From Cinclus cinclus (Eukaryota > Chordata > Aves > Passeriformes > Cinclidae): a stretch of DNA of 64,000 nt. The notes under the pieces are model-generated. The model worked only from the letters and a program-made list of their open reading frames with translations. It had not been told where the DNA came from and searched no databases. The stretch covers positions 52,305,101-52,369,100 of the forward strand of contig NC_085051.1 in NCBI RefSeq assembly GCF_963662255.1. Reading direction: 5' to 3'. Made by a program: the position numbers and the translations under genes. Below are positions 1-13,400 of this stretch, in pieces (positions within the stretch are counted from its first letter, which is position 1; each line of letters begins with the position of its first letter).

Positions 1-3000
1 CTGTGCAAGTTAACAAGATTGTCATCTTTCAAATGAAAGAAACACATTTTAAATACGAAAAGGCAACACTTGCCCTCAGTGTTTAGCAGCGTGCAGTGCT
101 GCACTTGAAGATGCTCAGAAGGGCAGGAAATTTTGCACCTTGGAATCTTCAGGAAGATGATGTTTTTTTGTCTTCACCTGGTGGGGAGCTGCTCAGCATT
201 AAACACAGAAGCACAGACAAGACTTTTGGGGCTGTTTGGGGGGAAACTGCTGTGGGAGCCCGGGGTTAGTGCAGGACAGGTGATGAGTTCTCTGCTTTGC
301 TCGTGTGTGTTAAAGGCAGCAGAACTCCTACAGCAGGACGCTGGTGATTTCCAGTTCTGCAGCCTATGGGGGGCAGGAATTAGTCATGCATTTCTATATT
401 GTAAAGCAAAGTGCTAGGGAAGGAGACTGATTTGGGGTTTTGGAAAAAAAAGCAGCATTTTTGAGAGCTGAGGGTGTTTCCTTACTGGAAAGCATTCCTT
501 GTAATTTTCCTGCTGGTAGAGAATACGGTACCAATATTGTAAGGTAGCAATCTGCTTTTTTAGGGGAGTTACTTGACTCAAATCACTTAAACCTTCAATA
601 CAAACCAGCCCTTCTTGTCCACATGTCCCCCAACCCCAAAGTAAAACAAAGAAACAAAAAAGAAGGAACTTCCCTTTCAATCAGGGAGCATAAAAAAGGT
701 GAGGAAATGGGAACTTTTCCTGCCTGAACATGTAATCTTCTGAAGAGTCTAGAAGCAAAGGTAAAATACTGATAATGCCACTGTTTTTGGAAACACAGGT
801 GCTGCATCTGTGTCTAATAATGGTATGTATTTGTAAATGGGTATGCAGTGTTCAATGAACACTATATTATTCCTGCTATCCTGTCGTACGTAATTTGGAA
901 TCTTAACATGGTGGCACCAAGCACTTCTCCGTTAGACTTGGAGCTGCCTTGCAGGATGTGGTACAAGCTAGAATTCAGGCTGAAAGGCAAAGGTTCACTG
1001 TTGGTGCTGCTAAGTGTGCAGAGATCTTAATATGATCCCCAAGTATCAGCTTTATGAAGTTACAGTATAAACCTGGATTTAGTTTCATAAACCATCTTCC
1101 AGTCTGAAAGATACAGAGTAAAGTTTGAGAGAGAAAAGCAGGTATCAAACCTATTATTCACCTCTAAAGCATGCTTTGGCTTATCCACCCCTTAGCCTTT
1201 GATGTACTAAGAGCAAATGTAATTTCTGGTCATGCTTTTAGTAAACAGTCAACAAAATGTATATGTACAAACAAAATCAAACAAAAGCATTTCTGCAAAG
1301 GGCCTGCTGACCGTGGTAGAAAAATTTTCTTTTGCTGCAGAAGAAATAAGGAGGAATCACTAAAATTTTATGGGAACAAAGTTTCTGAGGTTATCAAGAG
1401 GGCAATTCTTGAGGACAGTAGTATAGAGGAGATCTGAACATGGATAGATGGAGAAATCACCTGGAAGTTTCCCCTACTGAAAGGGAAGAAGTTTGTGTGG
1501 AGGATGACTGCAGCCTAGCCTGACAAAGGCAGCAAAGGAGAGGATTTTCTGATTTAGGTAAGAACACTGACCAGGTAAGGAGTTCACACTGGGCAGATCA
1601 GGAAATGGGAGTCATGTCATGCTGGCTTCTTGTTTGTAGCTGGAGACAAGGATGAGGGAGAGGTGAGGTGTTTGTTCTGTTTCTGGATGTGTTCTTGGTT
1701 TTCATGAAGGTAGTTTGCAAGAGGAGAAGGTTTGTGGAATGATGGAAATAAAATGTGAAGTGGGAGATGCGTTTCCCTCTCTGCACACTTTGGGGGCACA
1801 GACCTAATTTGTTTGACATCTAGCATACGAGACTGTGGCATAGCAAGAGTGGGATAAGCTTTTGAAATGGAAGATGAGACTGTGTGACAAAAGTGATTTC
1901 TATTAGAAAAAGCTGAATAGGAGATCTCAGCAGCTGCAGACTTCTTGACGCTGCCTTGTGTATTCAAGGTTCAGAAGAAGACACGATGGAAAGTGAATTA
2001 ATGAAATAGAAGAATGGGTGCAGTGTATTTGGCAGAGATCCACGTGTGCCTAAGTCTATGGCAAGGTGCAGGATTCATCAGTGGGTAAGGCTATCACTGC
2101 CTGAGCTCGCTGTCCAGAATCCCTTAGAGAGAAATAAGCTTTTCTAGGGTATAATTAATTTAATCCTAAATTAGATGTTGAAAACTGATCTAATGTATTA
2201 CATCCTGAAAGTGCTTATTCCCTTCCTTATTATAGATGAAGGTAGAGCCTAGGGCTCTGTCTCTGATGTGGGAGCTGGGCATTAACCACACTGGTGCTAT
2301 GGCTGCCTGGGCTTAACCCAAGAGGGGGCGAGGACTTGTACCCCTCACTGTAGTGCTGGGCATTATGCTTGGAGCTGGACAAAGAAATGGTGATGCCCCA
2401 TATTTCCAATTTCCAATGCTTTGGAAAGTTACACTGGGGTATTGTGTTCTTGACACAAGATATAGTAGGGAACCTAGGACTGTTAGAAACTTGTGTGGCT
2501 TCTAGACAAGTATGTCCTCAAGATCCCAAATTTTCATTGCTTGTTGGAATTTGCCTCTTATTACAGAACTAGCTCCCCAGTGCTTGGAACCTTTTAAGTG
2601 CTCTGTAAATGTACCTTAGTTGTGTGGGGAACCCCACTGGGCCAAATTTCAATTCCTTTGAGCCCTGTATCCCACCTCTCTCGAAGGGACAGCTCAGGTA
2701 AGAAATGTCCTGTGAAGAAGTGTCACTAATGCTGAAAATGTTATAATGCTATATTTTCTACCATGTTTAGCCTTTCCAGTACAACTTTTTGGGACAGCTT
2801 TTCTAGTGCCAAAAAGTAGCTTTGTGTCTCTTGTCAATATGTTGCGCTGCTAATGCTCCCAAAAATAAATTAAAATCAACTATTAATAAACCAAACCCTA
2901 AAGCAGTCAATTGGATGTTCTCCTTCAAGCTAATTCCCATTTGCTGCGTGACTGGTTCTCCCCCTTGTACAGTCAAGTCTCACTGGCACAAATACTCTGA

Positions 3001-6000
3001 GAAGATAACTTTTAAGCTTAAACAAATTATCCTTTAAAAGTATTTGTATAAAGATTTTGGTTTCTGCAATTAATCACGGGAGGCCGGGGGTTCAGCACCA
3101 TGCTGTGCTCGGGAAGCAAACAATACCCTGTGCCTGTGCTCCATCACAAGCAGCCTCTTGCCTTGAATTTTCAACGGGTGACCCAGAACCACACTGGGAT
3201 TTAGCAGCAGAAAAATAATATAAGAGAACTGTTCCATGCACACAGGGAAGATAAACTAGTCAAGCAATTTCTTATGAACAATGCCTTTAGCCCAAGGCAT
3301 GGATGGGTAACTTCACTTCTTCATGGTTTTATTTTAGTGCTTTGTTAGCAGTGAGTGCTGGGTTCTGCCAGGGCTTCACATTTGTGGTTCAGCATTCAGT
3401 GTCAAGAAAAAAAGATCATAATAAATATCAACTGACTTGCATCTTCTCTTCCCTCAAATGTGCACTGCCTAGGGCTTCCAGAATGAGAAATACAGGGAGT
3501 CCTCTTCTGCCAGCCTGGCTCTCAAGGTGCAGAGAAAATCTCTTAACACTAAGAGGAGAAAACTTGACTTTGTGTGTGTGTATGTGTAAAAATAAGAAAA
3601 TAACCTATGACTCCGTAACTTCTGCTGGATTTCCCAAGGTATTTTTGTATTAATGTTTTAAACTTTAAGTCCCTCAAATGAGGGTATGTAACTCCTGCTG
3701 TAGGCATTAAAAAATGGGGAGCCTAATCCAAGCTTTGTTAGGTGCATTTATATAATCTGCAGGGAGTGCTGGATTAGGTGGATAGTAAATAACTTCATCA
3801 TTTTAGAGCAAATGCAGTTTGAAATGATTACCTGTCAGCCTCTCATTAGGCGTGGGCCAAGCAGAAACTTGACAAGGATGTGCCTTGCTCATGAGGAGAT
3901 GTGGTGGTGTGCTGTGCAGAGCAGCAAGGTATAACAAGGCTTTATTGACTCGAGAGAGTGTCCAGCTCCTCAAATGGCTCCCCTGTTAGTTGGTGGACCT
4001 GTTTTGAGGACACAGGGGAGGGAATTGTGTTGCATTCATGAGACATTTTCTTTTTCTCTTTGTCCACTGGAGATGGTAGTTTCGTGGATTGAACTGGGTA
4101 ATCTCAAGGATTTCACTAGTAATTGTACCAACAAGAGGGCAGTGAAATATGGTCCAGTTTTCCATCCTTCTGCAATGTTTTGCTTCTGTTATGAAAAGAA
4201 AAAGTTATCTGTAAAACGAAGCTAAGAGTGTGTTTGTGGTTTTTGTTGCTGTTCTTGCATTTAAAGATTGCCATAAAGCAGTGGAATCATCTGTTTCTCT
4301 TGTAAAGGTGCATTTTTTTATTTAGTAACTCAGTTTTGTTTCTACAGCCTCCTGGGATGGAGAGGTCACAGTGCTGTATAAATGAAAGCTGAGTAATTGA
4401 GATGGTTTTCAATGTTTTTACATTTTGCTAAAAAGTTAAATGTTTACTTAATGGCCTGTAAACCCTCAGGAGAATATGTCTTTGTTTAAAAATTCAAAAC
4501 CTGCTAAAGGCTTCAAGCAACTGCTGGTTGCTTGAGCATTTCTGTGAGTTGCTAACATGCTCATGGAGGCAGAGCAAAACGATAATTGCTGCTAATTTCT
4601 GCCAAACCCAAGGCAAGGTTAACTCACCCATGAGCTGACATCTGCAGATGGGCAGTGTTAGGATGTGTCCTTCCCATGGATTAGTCAGTCCTAGAATAAT
4701 GACCAGCTAGGGCTTGCAATTGCCGGCCTGTGGGTCTTTGGGAGGTAAAATCCTTAGCTAGTGTTTCACAGTATTAAAAGAGGAATTATGTACCTAAGGA
4801 GGAGATATTTCCTCATCCTTGTGGCATTTGGCTACCAAAAGCCCCAGAATTGTCATTATAGGCAGTGTGATCAACAAGGTGTTGTTAAAGAGGTTTTGTG
4901 GTGGATCTTGTCTGATAGCAAAGGGTTATTTTTGGCTGGTGTCAGACAAGCCCCATGAAAAGTCACTGCTGGTGGGAAGAGGCTGACTTGAGCTCCGTGT
5001 ACCTGTTGGAGGAACATCACAGAGGCTGAGGCTGTGTAGCAGACTAGAGGGATGGGTACCTCAGCTGGATGCAAGAGGCTTCTGGAGAGATGTCAGCAGG
5101 GACTTACTCCCTGAAGGCTGAAGTTCTCTGACACTGGAAGAATATTGCCCTTGGTGTTAACTTGCTCCTTAGCAATGATGGTATTTTTAGCAGGTTTTTC
5201 TGCAAACTCCAAACCAGGCATAATCAAAGCACAGAGTAAACTTGGAGAGCACAAGAAGAATGTCCTGATATTATACACATCAACAAGGTTGCTGGGCTGT
5301 GCTCCAGCTGCAGATTAGCGTGGGCGTGTAGAAATCAACAGAAGGTACCTGGAACCTACACTGGGAGCAATGGAAGCACCATCGCAGTCTGTGGGGGAGT
5401 TGGCTTGGGACTGCTGCCACGATCCTGTCTCTAACACCATTCCTGAGTAATGGATGAAAAGGTTGGGTTGTTTTTCCTGCTGAGTCGGGCTGCACATTAC
5501 AAGTTCCCTTTTTTCACGACAACCTTTTATAGCAGGTTGTTCTAGAATAGCTGAAGCTTTGGAGAGCAGTGTCCAAATTTCTTCAGGGTGTTACTATTTT
5601 GTTCTAAATGAGTTGTTTTGCAGGCAGACCCCCAAGGGCCACTTGTCTGGGTGGCTTTAGCTTGGCTTGGTTTATTTTTCGTGTACTAATTATTCCTTTG
5701 AGATTCACTTTGTGATTTCTGTTCAGCTGTTTAGGTGTCTCGGATGAGAAGACAAAGTAACATGTCATTTAAGTAAATTAGTACGTGAAAACTGTGTGTC
5801 CCGAAGTCTTTGAGTAATACTCTCAGAAGCCTTTGGAAGCCATGTGTTTGTGGCTGGAAGCTGGGCAGTGTGTGCAGGCTGCTGTCTTAAATAGCACCTG
5901 CAGCAGAAGCTAGGGAAGAAACTGTCAACCCTGCAGGAGAAAGGGGAATGGATGTGTCCTTGCACTTCCTCTGCACTCCTTCCTGGCTCCCCTACTGGGG

Positions 6001-7179
6001 AGGCTTTCCCTGTGGGAAGCTTGGTATAAATCTGCATTACTCTGGACATTCAAAACTACTGAAATCTACTGGCAAAAGATCCACCTCTTGTCTAAGTGGT
6101 GAGGCTGGGGCTGCAGGACTGGTGATGGGCTGGAGGGAGGTGGTGCGAGTCCTTGGGGGATGGAAAGGAGGTACTGAGTGTAGGCTGTGCCCCTGGATCA
6201 GGGAGCAGTTTGGAGCCCTGAACTGACAGAATTTCTTTTTTCGGGAGATGTTTTTTTGGCCAGGGAGGTTGAACAGGTGGATGCTTCAGCCCAGGCTGTG
6301 TGGTAAGGCTAGAAATCAGCTCCTGACAAAGTCCTGGAAATGCGGCAGCAAAGGGAATTAATCATTAGTGGAGCTGAGTGACAGATGTGCCACATTCTTT
6401 ATTGCTGTGTAACTTTGAGTTTGGTTATATTTCTACAGAAACTCTTTCTCAACAGCCTGTGTTCAATGCAGCAGTGCCAGGTGGCACCTCCAGCCTATGC
6501 TTTGCCAGAGTTGGCAAAACTCTGAGGAGGCAGGAATGGGGAAGGTGTTCCCAGTGGCCCTGAAAAGTGATTAATCTTGTCAGATGACAGCCCAAGCAAT
6601 ACCTATTCAAAAGAATTGGGGACTGCTTCAATAAATTATGATTCACTAATGATTTATTTGGGGGATTTCTCTGAAATAAAGTCTAGATGAATATAGTTTG
6701 AAAGGGAGGCATAAACTGCGCTGGGATGCATGAAGGACCCATGATCAAGTGGGATAACTTTTGGTAGGTTTTGAATGCTGGAAACCAAGGAGTGGGGGTT
6801 TAACAGGCAGCTGCCTTCAGATGTAATGTAGTAGGTTGCTGGTGTTGGATGCCAGCCTGACCTGGCCAGCTGAGGGTCCCACAAAGCAGGTCCCCATTTG
6901 CCCAGGTCAGCAGGACAGAAGGGAGCAGATGGTGCATGTGGAACATGTGTTTGGCATTTAGTACCTGAGTGAGGAGTGCTCTCCCAAATCCAGCACTGCT
7001 GGTATTTATCTCAAAGGCTTCAACCAGCCTGCCAGGCCAAGTGATGCTGTTCTCTTTGGGAGGAGATGTCTCAGGAGGACAAGCCATCTGTACAGGCAAT
7101 TGTGGGAGCTTGCCCTAATTATGCTTTTCTCCCCTTTCCTCTTCCACACACTTCAGCAGCTCCCATTGGGTAAGGAATG
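1..7179. other. gene-free stretch, nothing recognised
   Basis: No open frame here has splice sites, codon texture or motifs that would make it a gene. The longest frames (116 codons at 1617-1967 minus and at 3303-3653 plus) read as chance frames. The sequence is CpG-poor and mixed in composition, as expected of avian intergenic or intronic DNA. A patch near 2,560-2,615 faintly resembles an old MIR-type SINE but is too degraded to call. Confidence 0.7.
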
Positions 7180-7460
7180 CCAATTTATTCATAATAGCAT
7201 CCGCTTGATGTGACTGTTTCCACGGCCTTTATCATATCTCTGTGCTTCCAGAACATCAGCTCCGTCACATCTGTAATTTATTCTCGAACTGTAACGTAGC
7301 TCTTGGAACGATGCCCAGGTTTGAGTTCAAGCAATGATGAATTCACAAGGTCCCTAAGCAAGTGGCTTCAATTTTAAGTTACCTTTGCTGCCTTAATTTG
7401 CCCAGCATCTTTTTTGTTTTCTACTTGGCGTATCTCATTGCATCGCATTCTGCCAGGTTA
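7180..7460. other. possible conserved non-coding element
   Basis: This segment stands out because it holds several CpG dinucleotides (for example around 7,201, 7,263, 7,285, 7,296 and 7,309) inside a CpG-depleted neighbourhood, without being a CpG island, and it has no long open frame. Retained CpGs and a lack of repeats are common in constrained enhancers. That is inference only; conservation cannot be seen from one sequence. Confidence 0.2.
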
Positions 7461-10400
7461 AAAATGATCAGCCACTTCTTCCCAGCCTGCTACTTGTAAA
7501 CGAGGGGGCAGCTATGCCTCAGTCTTATTTTGGATAAACCAAGTATTAGTTTGCTGCTCCTCTCATTGAAAGGACTTTACAGAATTTAAATGCCCTCCAC
7601 GCAAACTCATGGTGTTTGCCACTGGTGACCTGCAGAGGTAAATCTCCCTTCTTCTGTGTTTCATGGATTAAATTGTCAGACAGGTTGGTTACTGGCTGCA
7701 ACCAGTTACCTGGTTCCTGTTTCGTGGCTGCATTGAAGATGCTCTGGAAGTCAAGAAATCCATTTAACCCAATCCAAGGTTCCTTCTTTCCAAAAGGTGA
7801 TTTCCTGTCTTTGTGTTTGTCCTTGTGCATCGGCCACCACTTGCTCGGGAAATAACTGTGGCTTTGCCTCTTTGAGCCCACCTCCTGTGTGATGGAGGAT
7901 GCTGAGTGCAGAAAGTGATTAAATGTTTGCCTAGCAAGTGGAGCAGTGTGTTTAACTGCCTGGAGGAAAAACAGGCTTGTGGGACTTGAGCTAAGCTCAT
8001 TCATTTTCTGATCCCTGAACTAATCTAAACGAAAAAAATGAAATACAAAATGAGAGCAGTTCTGCAGTCTCTGAAGCTCTGCCTCTAATTGGCAAAGTAC
8101 AGGCAAGCCCCCAGGTATCCCTGAGAAAAAAACAATGTGGTTTCCTCGGGAGGTCTGGGGGGCACCAGGATCTCAAGGCAAAACCAGCCCATGGGGCAGG
8201 GAGCTGCATGGAGCATCCTCTGGGAGGAGCATGGGGTTGGCTCCAGCGGCTCAGCAAGCCAGGAGTGCCACCTTGCTCCTGCACCAAGGAGCTTTCTAGA
8301 TGTCACTTTTTAGAGTGGCACAGCTCACAGGTCTGCATTCCCTGTGGTGCTCCGCTGTGCCTCCTCTCTGCTGCCAGAGGGAGAGGTGGAGAAATGGTTT
8401 GCCAATGGAGGAGCTTCATTGGCATGACAGGCAAGTCTGCTTTCACGTTTATAACTCGTCATCTTGCTCCTTCTACCCTGTTTATCTCTGGTATTCACAT
8501 GTTGCAAGTTCAATTAAAAATAAAGGAGGAGATGGGTTATTCATGACCAGGAAGAAGGAGTGTGGACCCTCGCTCTGGAGTCTTGTCCACAAATATTGAG
8601 CATGGCCAAGGATAAATTAGTAAGAGCCCCTGGGTAAGCAACTTTCCTGTGGGGCAGGAAATGCCAGCCCCAGAAGTGTCATGTTAAGGACACTTGTCAG
8701 TGCATAGGAACTGACAGCACAAAACCAAGCATGGTGCTAAACTGCTCACAGATCTCACTCCAGCCATGGGGTCTGCTGGGTTCCAGCTCAAGCCAAGTGC
8801 CTTCAGGTGAAATGGGAAAAGAGCAGTGGGATGTTCTGTTCCCCCTGTGAGTGGCTGATGGTTCTGTGTTGAGCCTTTCAAAAGGTGATTTTCCACCCAG
8901 AGATGAAGGCATTCAAATCTCCTCCTGTTGGAGAGGATTGCTTTACACCTAAGTCGAGGAACGCATCTCTTGCATCAGAAATAATGGGAAAGTCCTGGGG
9001 TCTGTGGAAGAGGCTGAAGGAAGGACAAAGGCAACTACTGAAATTGCTTCCCACTAGTGCAGTACCAGCAGTGTTTCACCCACTCGGTTAGGAGGAATGA
9101 TTGTGGGGATTCTTGATAGTGACCAAGTGGGATTTATCGAAGTCAGCCAGCTGCTGTTCATCAGCAATGGAGAAAAATTATGTGCTGTGCTGGGAGAGGA
9201 ATTTGCAAACCCCAGTACAAAATGAGTAATAAGGGTAAATCAATTGGAGATGCACTGTGCTTTTCCTGGGTACGGCAGAGTGAGCAGCACAGTGTTTAGT
9301 TCAATTGGGAGTGTTGGATAAAATGCTGCATTTCATATGTAGGCATTTCCTGGTATTTCTTTATTTTTAGAAACACTGTTGGCTTTTATAATCATGTTTC
9401 ATTTTGGTATTGCAGCAGTATTGGGAAGAGAAATAGTGGTGCAGATGTCGAGTTTCTTCCTGAGTGCTGTTCTTGAGTTCTTGCATATTCTTCCAGGTCT
9501 TGGGGAGATCTGGAGCCAAAGACCTTCCCAATTTACTGCAGCCTAGTTGGGCTACTCAAGGATGAGCTGCTGCTGCCATGGTGGGAGCCTCCTGCACATG
9601 CCTTTGAGCAGTCACTTTAGGGACATGCTCCCCTTGTCCTGTAAGCCCCCAGGCCCCTGCTTCCTGCAGGAAAAGTTTCCCAAGCCTGTCTCTTCAGCTT
9701 CAGCCAGAATTTCTCCCTGTGGCTCCTGTGACAAGCCCACAAGTGTGATTGCTCTCTCACAAATATGCCACCCCTGGGGCTGTGCAAACATCAGGTGCTT
9801 GCAGGATCACAGGGAGCGTTCTCCAAGCAGGAGAACCTCTTCAGTGCTGTATTACAGCTGCCTTCATAGTGGGCTGGAAAAGTTAAACCTTCCATACTGC
9901 TTTCCAGGAGTCAGTGGTGTCCTTTCCCAGTGACTCTTGGGCTTGATAACCGTGGTACAGAGAGGAGAACTGGCACAAAGGAGGTTGCCTTCCTTCCCCA
10001 TGCTTGTGGGAGATGGAATAAAATGATGCTTGGCTTTGGTTTTTTTTCCTCTAACAGAGAGCTGTAATTAAATGTCTCTTTCCTTAATGTCTCCTATGGT
10101 AATTTGAGACAACTTATTAAAGGCTCTATGGCTGTTCCTGCTGCAGAGTGCTGCTGCCTCCTGCCCAGCACCCCAAGCAAGGTCAGGGGTCTGTTGTGTG
10201 AGATGCTGCACTGATACACAGTGAGATGTGTCTCTTGCTTTAATGACCTGCTTCTCAGTAGGTAGCTGGGACCTGTGAACTCCCAAAGGAGGCCTTTATT
10301 GTATTTTGTTTAAGAGATGTTCCCTGAAATAGAGGAATGAGATGAACACCATATTGCTCTGTTACTGTTTTTAAAGAGGAAGGGTAAGCCATTGAAAATA

Positions 10401-13400
10401 TTACTCATGCTTTTCCCAGTTGATGCTCAGGCATGCTGATGGGATGGACCAAAAGAGAAGCTTTCTTCAGTGAAACAGTACTGCTCAGTAGGAAATTTCC
10501 TATATGAAAACCCCCCCAAGTAAGGGCAGGAACACAGAGATTAAGTGTCTACATGAAGCTTCAGTTGTGGAAAGGAAAATAAATGACAGCTCTGAGGAGA
10601 AAATGAGATGTAATTCAGCATGCTTTAGCATGCCTACTCTGCTAGGACTTCCAGCACTCAATCAGACTTCCTATCCTTTGAAAAAAATAAAAAACTGCAG
10701 TCAATTAAAAATCAAATTGTCCCATGCGGATGAGTTCAAGTGACTAGGCTGTTTTTTTTTAAAATGTTTACTCCATGTGCTTACACTAATTGAAATGCTA
10801 GTTATATTGAATGAGTCCTTTAAAATGCCCTGGCCTCACTATATCCCAGCAAATGTCACAGAGAAAAGCATATTTAATTATAGCCTGCTTCAGGAAAAAA
10901 AAAATCAAGATTAAATTAATACTAATGTCTGTTTGAAAAATATAATAAATGTTACACTAGGTGAGGAAGCATGAACAATCATCTGCAGCTTTGCAGGATA
11001 CTGCTTTTGCAAATTCATGGAAAATTAAAACCCATTAACATCTTGAGTCCTTTGCAGAGGAATTTGAGCAGGAGTTGTAGCTGTTCTGCTGCCCTGCTGG
11101 CAGCGCCCTGGGTGGCTGCTGCACCCTCCCAGCAGTGCCTGCCCTGGGCTTGGTTACCTGAGCCTTCCTCCTGACCAGGTGGAAGGAAGGTCAGATGCTG
11201 TGCTGCTATCAGGGACTTGGCAGAGGTGGGTCCTGAGCCAGGACTCATCAGCCTGGAGCAGCATCAATGAGTCAGTGTGGGACAGGGGATGCAGGGGGGG
11301 TTAAATCTCCACGAGAGGGGAGGCTGCAGGTTGCGTGTGGCCCTTGGCCATCAGTAACACAAATTTGTTCCTTTTGCAAGTGCCAAAGCAATAAAACACA
11401 CTAGAAGAGCCATCCCAGAATGCCTGCCAGCCTTCAGATGAGTTTATACAGAAGTTGATGTGTAGCCAAAGTGGAAGGACTTTTACTGATATTAGCAGAT
11501 GTTGGTGGCTGCCAGTCTAAAAATGAGCTTAGCTATAAATCAGTTTTTCTACTTCTGCAGGATTATTTTTCCTTTCTGTAGTTTTCACTGTATTTAGAGT
11601 AGTATCGAATTCTTCTCTATCACTCTCTCCCTCCTCCATTCTTTCTTGTGCCTTTGCCATGGGCTAAAAATTCCTGATTTCCAAACCTTAACATCAAGCT
11701 TGCAGCAGACCCTGAAGTCACAGCACTCTGGATGCAGAGGAGCCACTGGAGACCCAGAGGAGCTGCAGCTCCAGGAGCAGCTCCCCAGCCCCTGGCCAGT
11801 GCCAGATCCCCTGGGACCAGCTATCAAAGAGGCTCAGCCACAGGGCTGGGTGGAGGTGCCCAGCTGTGGTAACAGCCTCTTCACACAGGCAGTTTCTGTA
11901 GGAGGAGGGGGGAAATTGCTTGCCTAGGGTAATGACTTGGATGCATCTCGCAGTGTATGAGATAAATCTAAAAAATCCTCCTGCCGGCTGAAGAAAGGCG
12001 TCGTCTGCTTGTCCCTGGCTGCAGACTCAAGCTGTTCCCAAACCTGCCCTGTCTGGGCTACTCTGGGACACTGCAGTTCAGCCCCACTGTTTGAGGGACA
12101 GAAGGGCAGACTGGCACTCAGCAAGCAATACAACAGGACTTGGTTGTTCTCCTCACCCTTGTGCCCCCCAAGTGTCCTGTGCTGGCCCCTCAGCCCCCTT
12201 CCAGGTGCCATGATCCTGACCAGCCTCCCTCTCCAGCCCAGAGAGCCAGAGCTGCCCTCTCCCTTTTCCCTGCATGAACCTGGTCAGGCTCTCCTGTTCC
12301 CTTACTGGTTTGGCCCCTCTAGTAATCCCTTTAGAGGAGAGTAGAATTGCCCACCAGCACACAGAATAACACCTCATAATACATTTGTGTGCTGGTCTGG
12401 GACAGCAGGCATTGCTTCCCATGAGCTGGAGATCCCAGACTGAATCAAATCACTTTGGGCTCAGAGGATTTTATTCACAATAATTTTTCTACCCCCCAGG
12501 AACAATTTAACTTGTAACAGATGAGCTGTGGTTTGTTTATCTGTTGTTTCCATAGTTGTTATGCTGTGACTGGCAGATAGATTTTAGACACATGGTTACT
12601 GGTTTGTAATCTTTAATCACACTATTTTGGGGTTTTAAGGACAATGATCCAAAATCAATATATATATTTTCCCAGAAAAAGCAGGCCTTGGCCAGCCTTG
12701 GTCATGAATCTGGCTTCCACCAGTATGTTCAGAAACACTAGCTTATGATTTTTTTTATTCTTCTGTCTCTTTTTCATTTTGCTTTAGAGGTATTTCTTTA
12801 TGTGTTGCCTTCACCTACTACTGGGAATTGGGCTTTTATTTTGGTTTTGTTCCCTTCTTTAGTTCTACTTCTCTTTATTTTTTACCTGCAAGCTCCTAAA
12901 CTACAATACAAAATTTTCTTCAGTTAGATGAGATGAATCCCATCCCAGTTTCAGATGATGGTGAACAACTCACGTGTAGACAATGACACGTGACCAACTC
13001 ACCTTTACCTGTGTTGTAAAGCCTCCCTTTTGGTTTGATGGAGAAAAAGACCCTCTTCTAGGACACAATTCATGCCCTCCTAAGTTAGATTTCTAAGGTG
13101 AACTGAACTGCATCCCAAAGGTGCCTGTTCTCCTCCCTTAACCCATGAGGGATGCTGGACAGTCAGTGCAGACTCATGTTTCCATCCAAGCTGGGGGAGA
13201 TGAGTCCAGGTGCTGAAGCTTAAGTTGTTTTCAGCTCTGGGATAGAAACTTGCTACTTGAAACAGACTGCTCAACATTTTGTTTTCCTCAGACCTCTATG
13301 ACAGAAATGATTTCCCACTGTTCTAGATGAGTTCAGCAATGAGCTCGATTACATTTTCTTTCCACCCTTTGTACTGAACCTCTACCCACTCACAGAGGTA

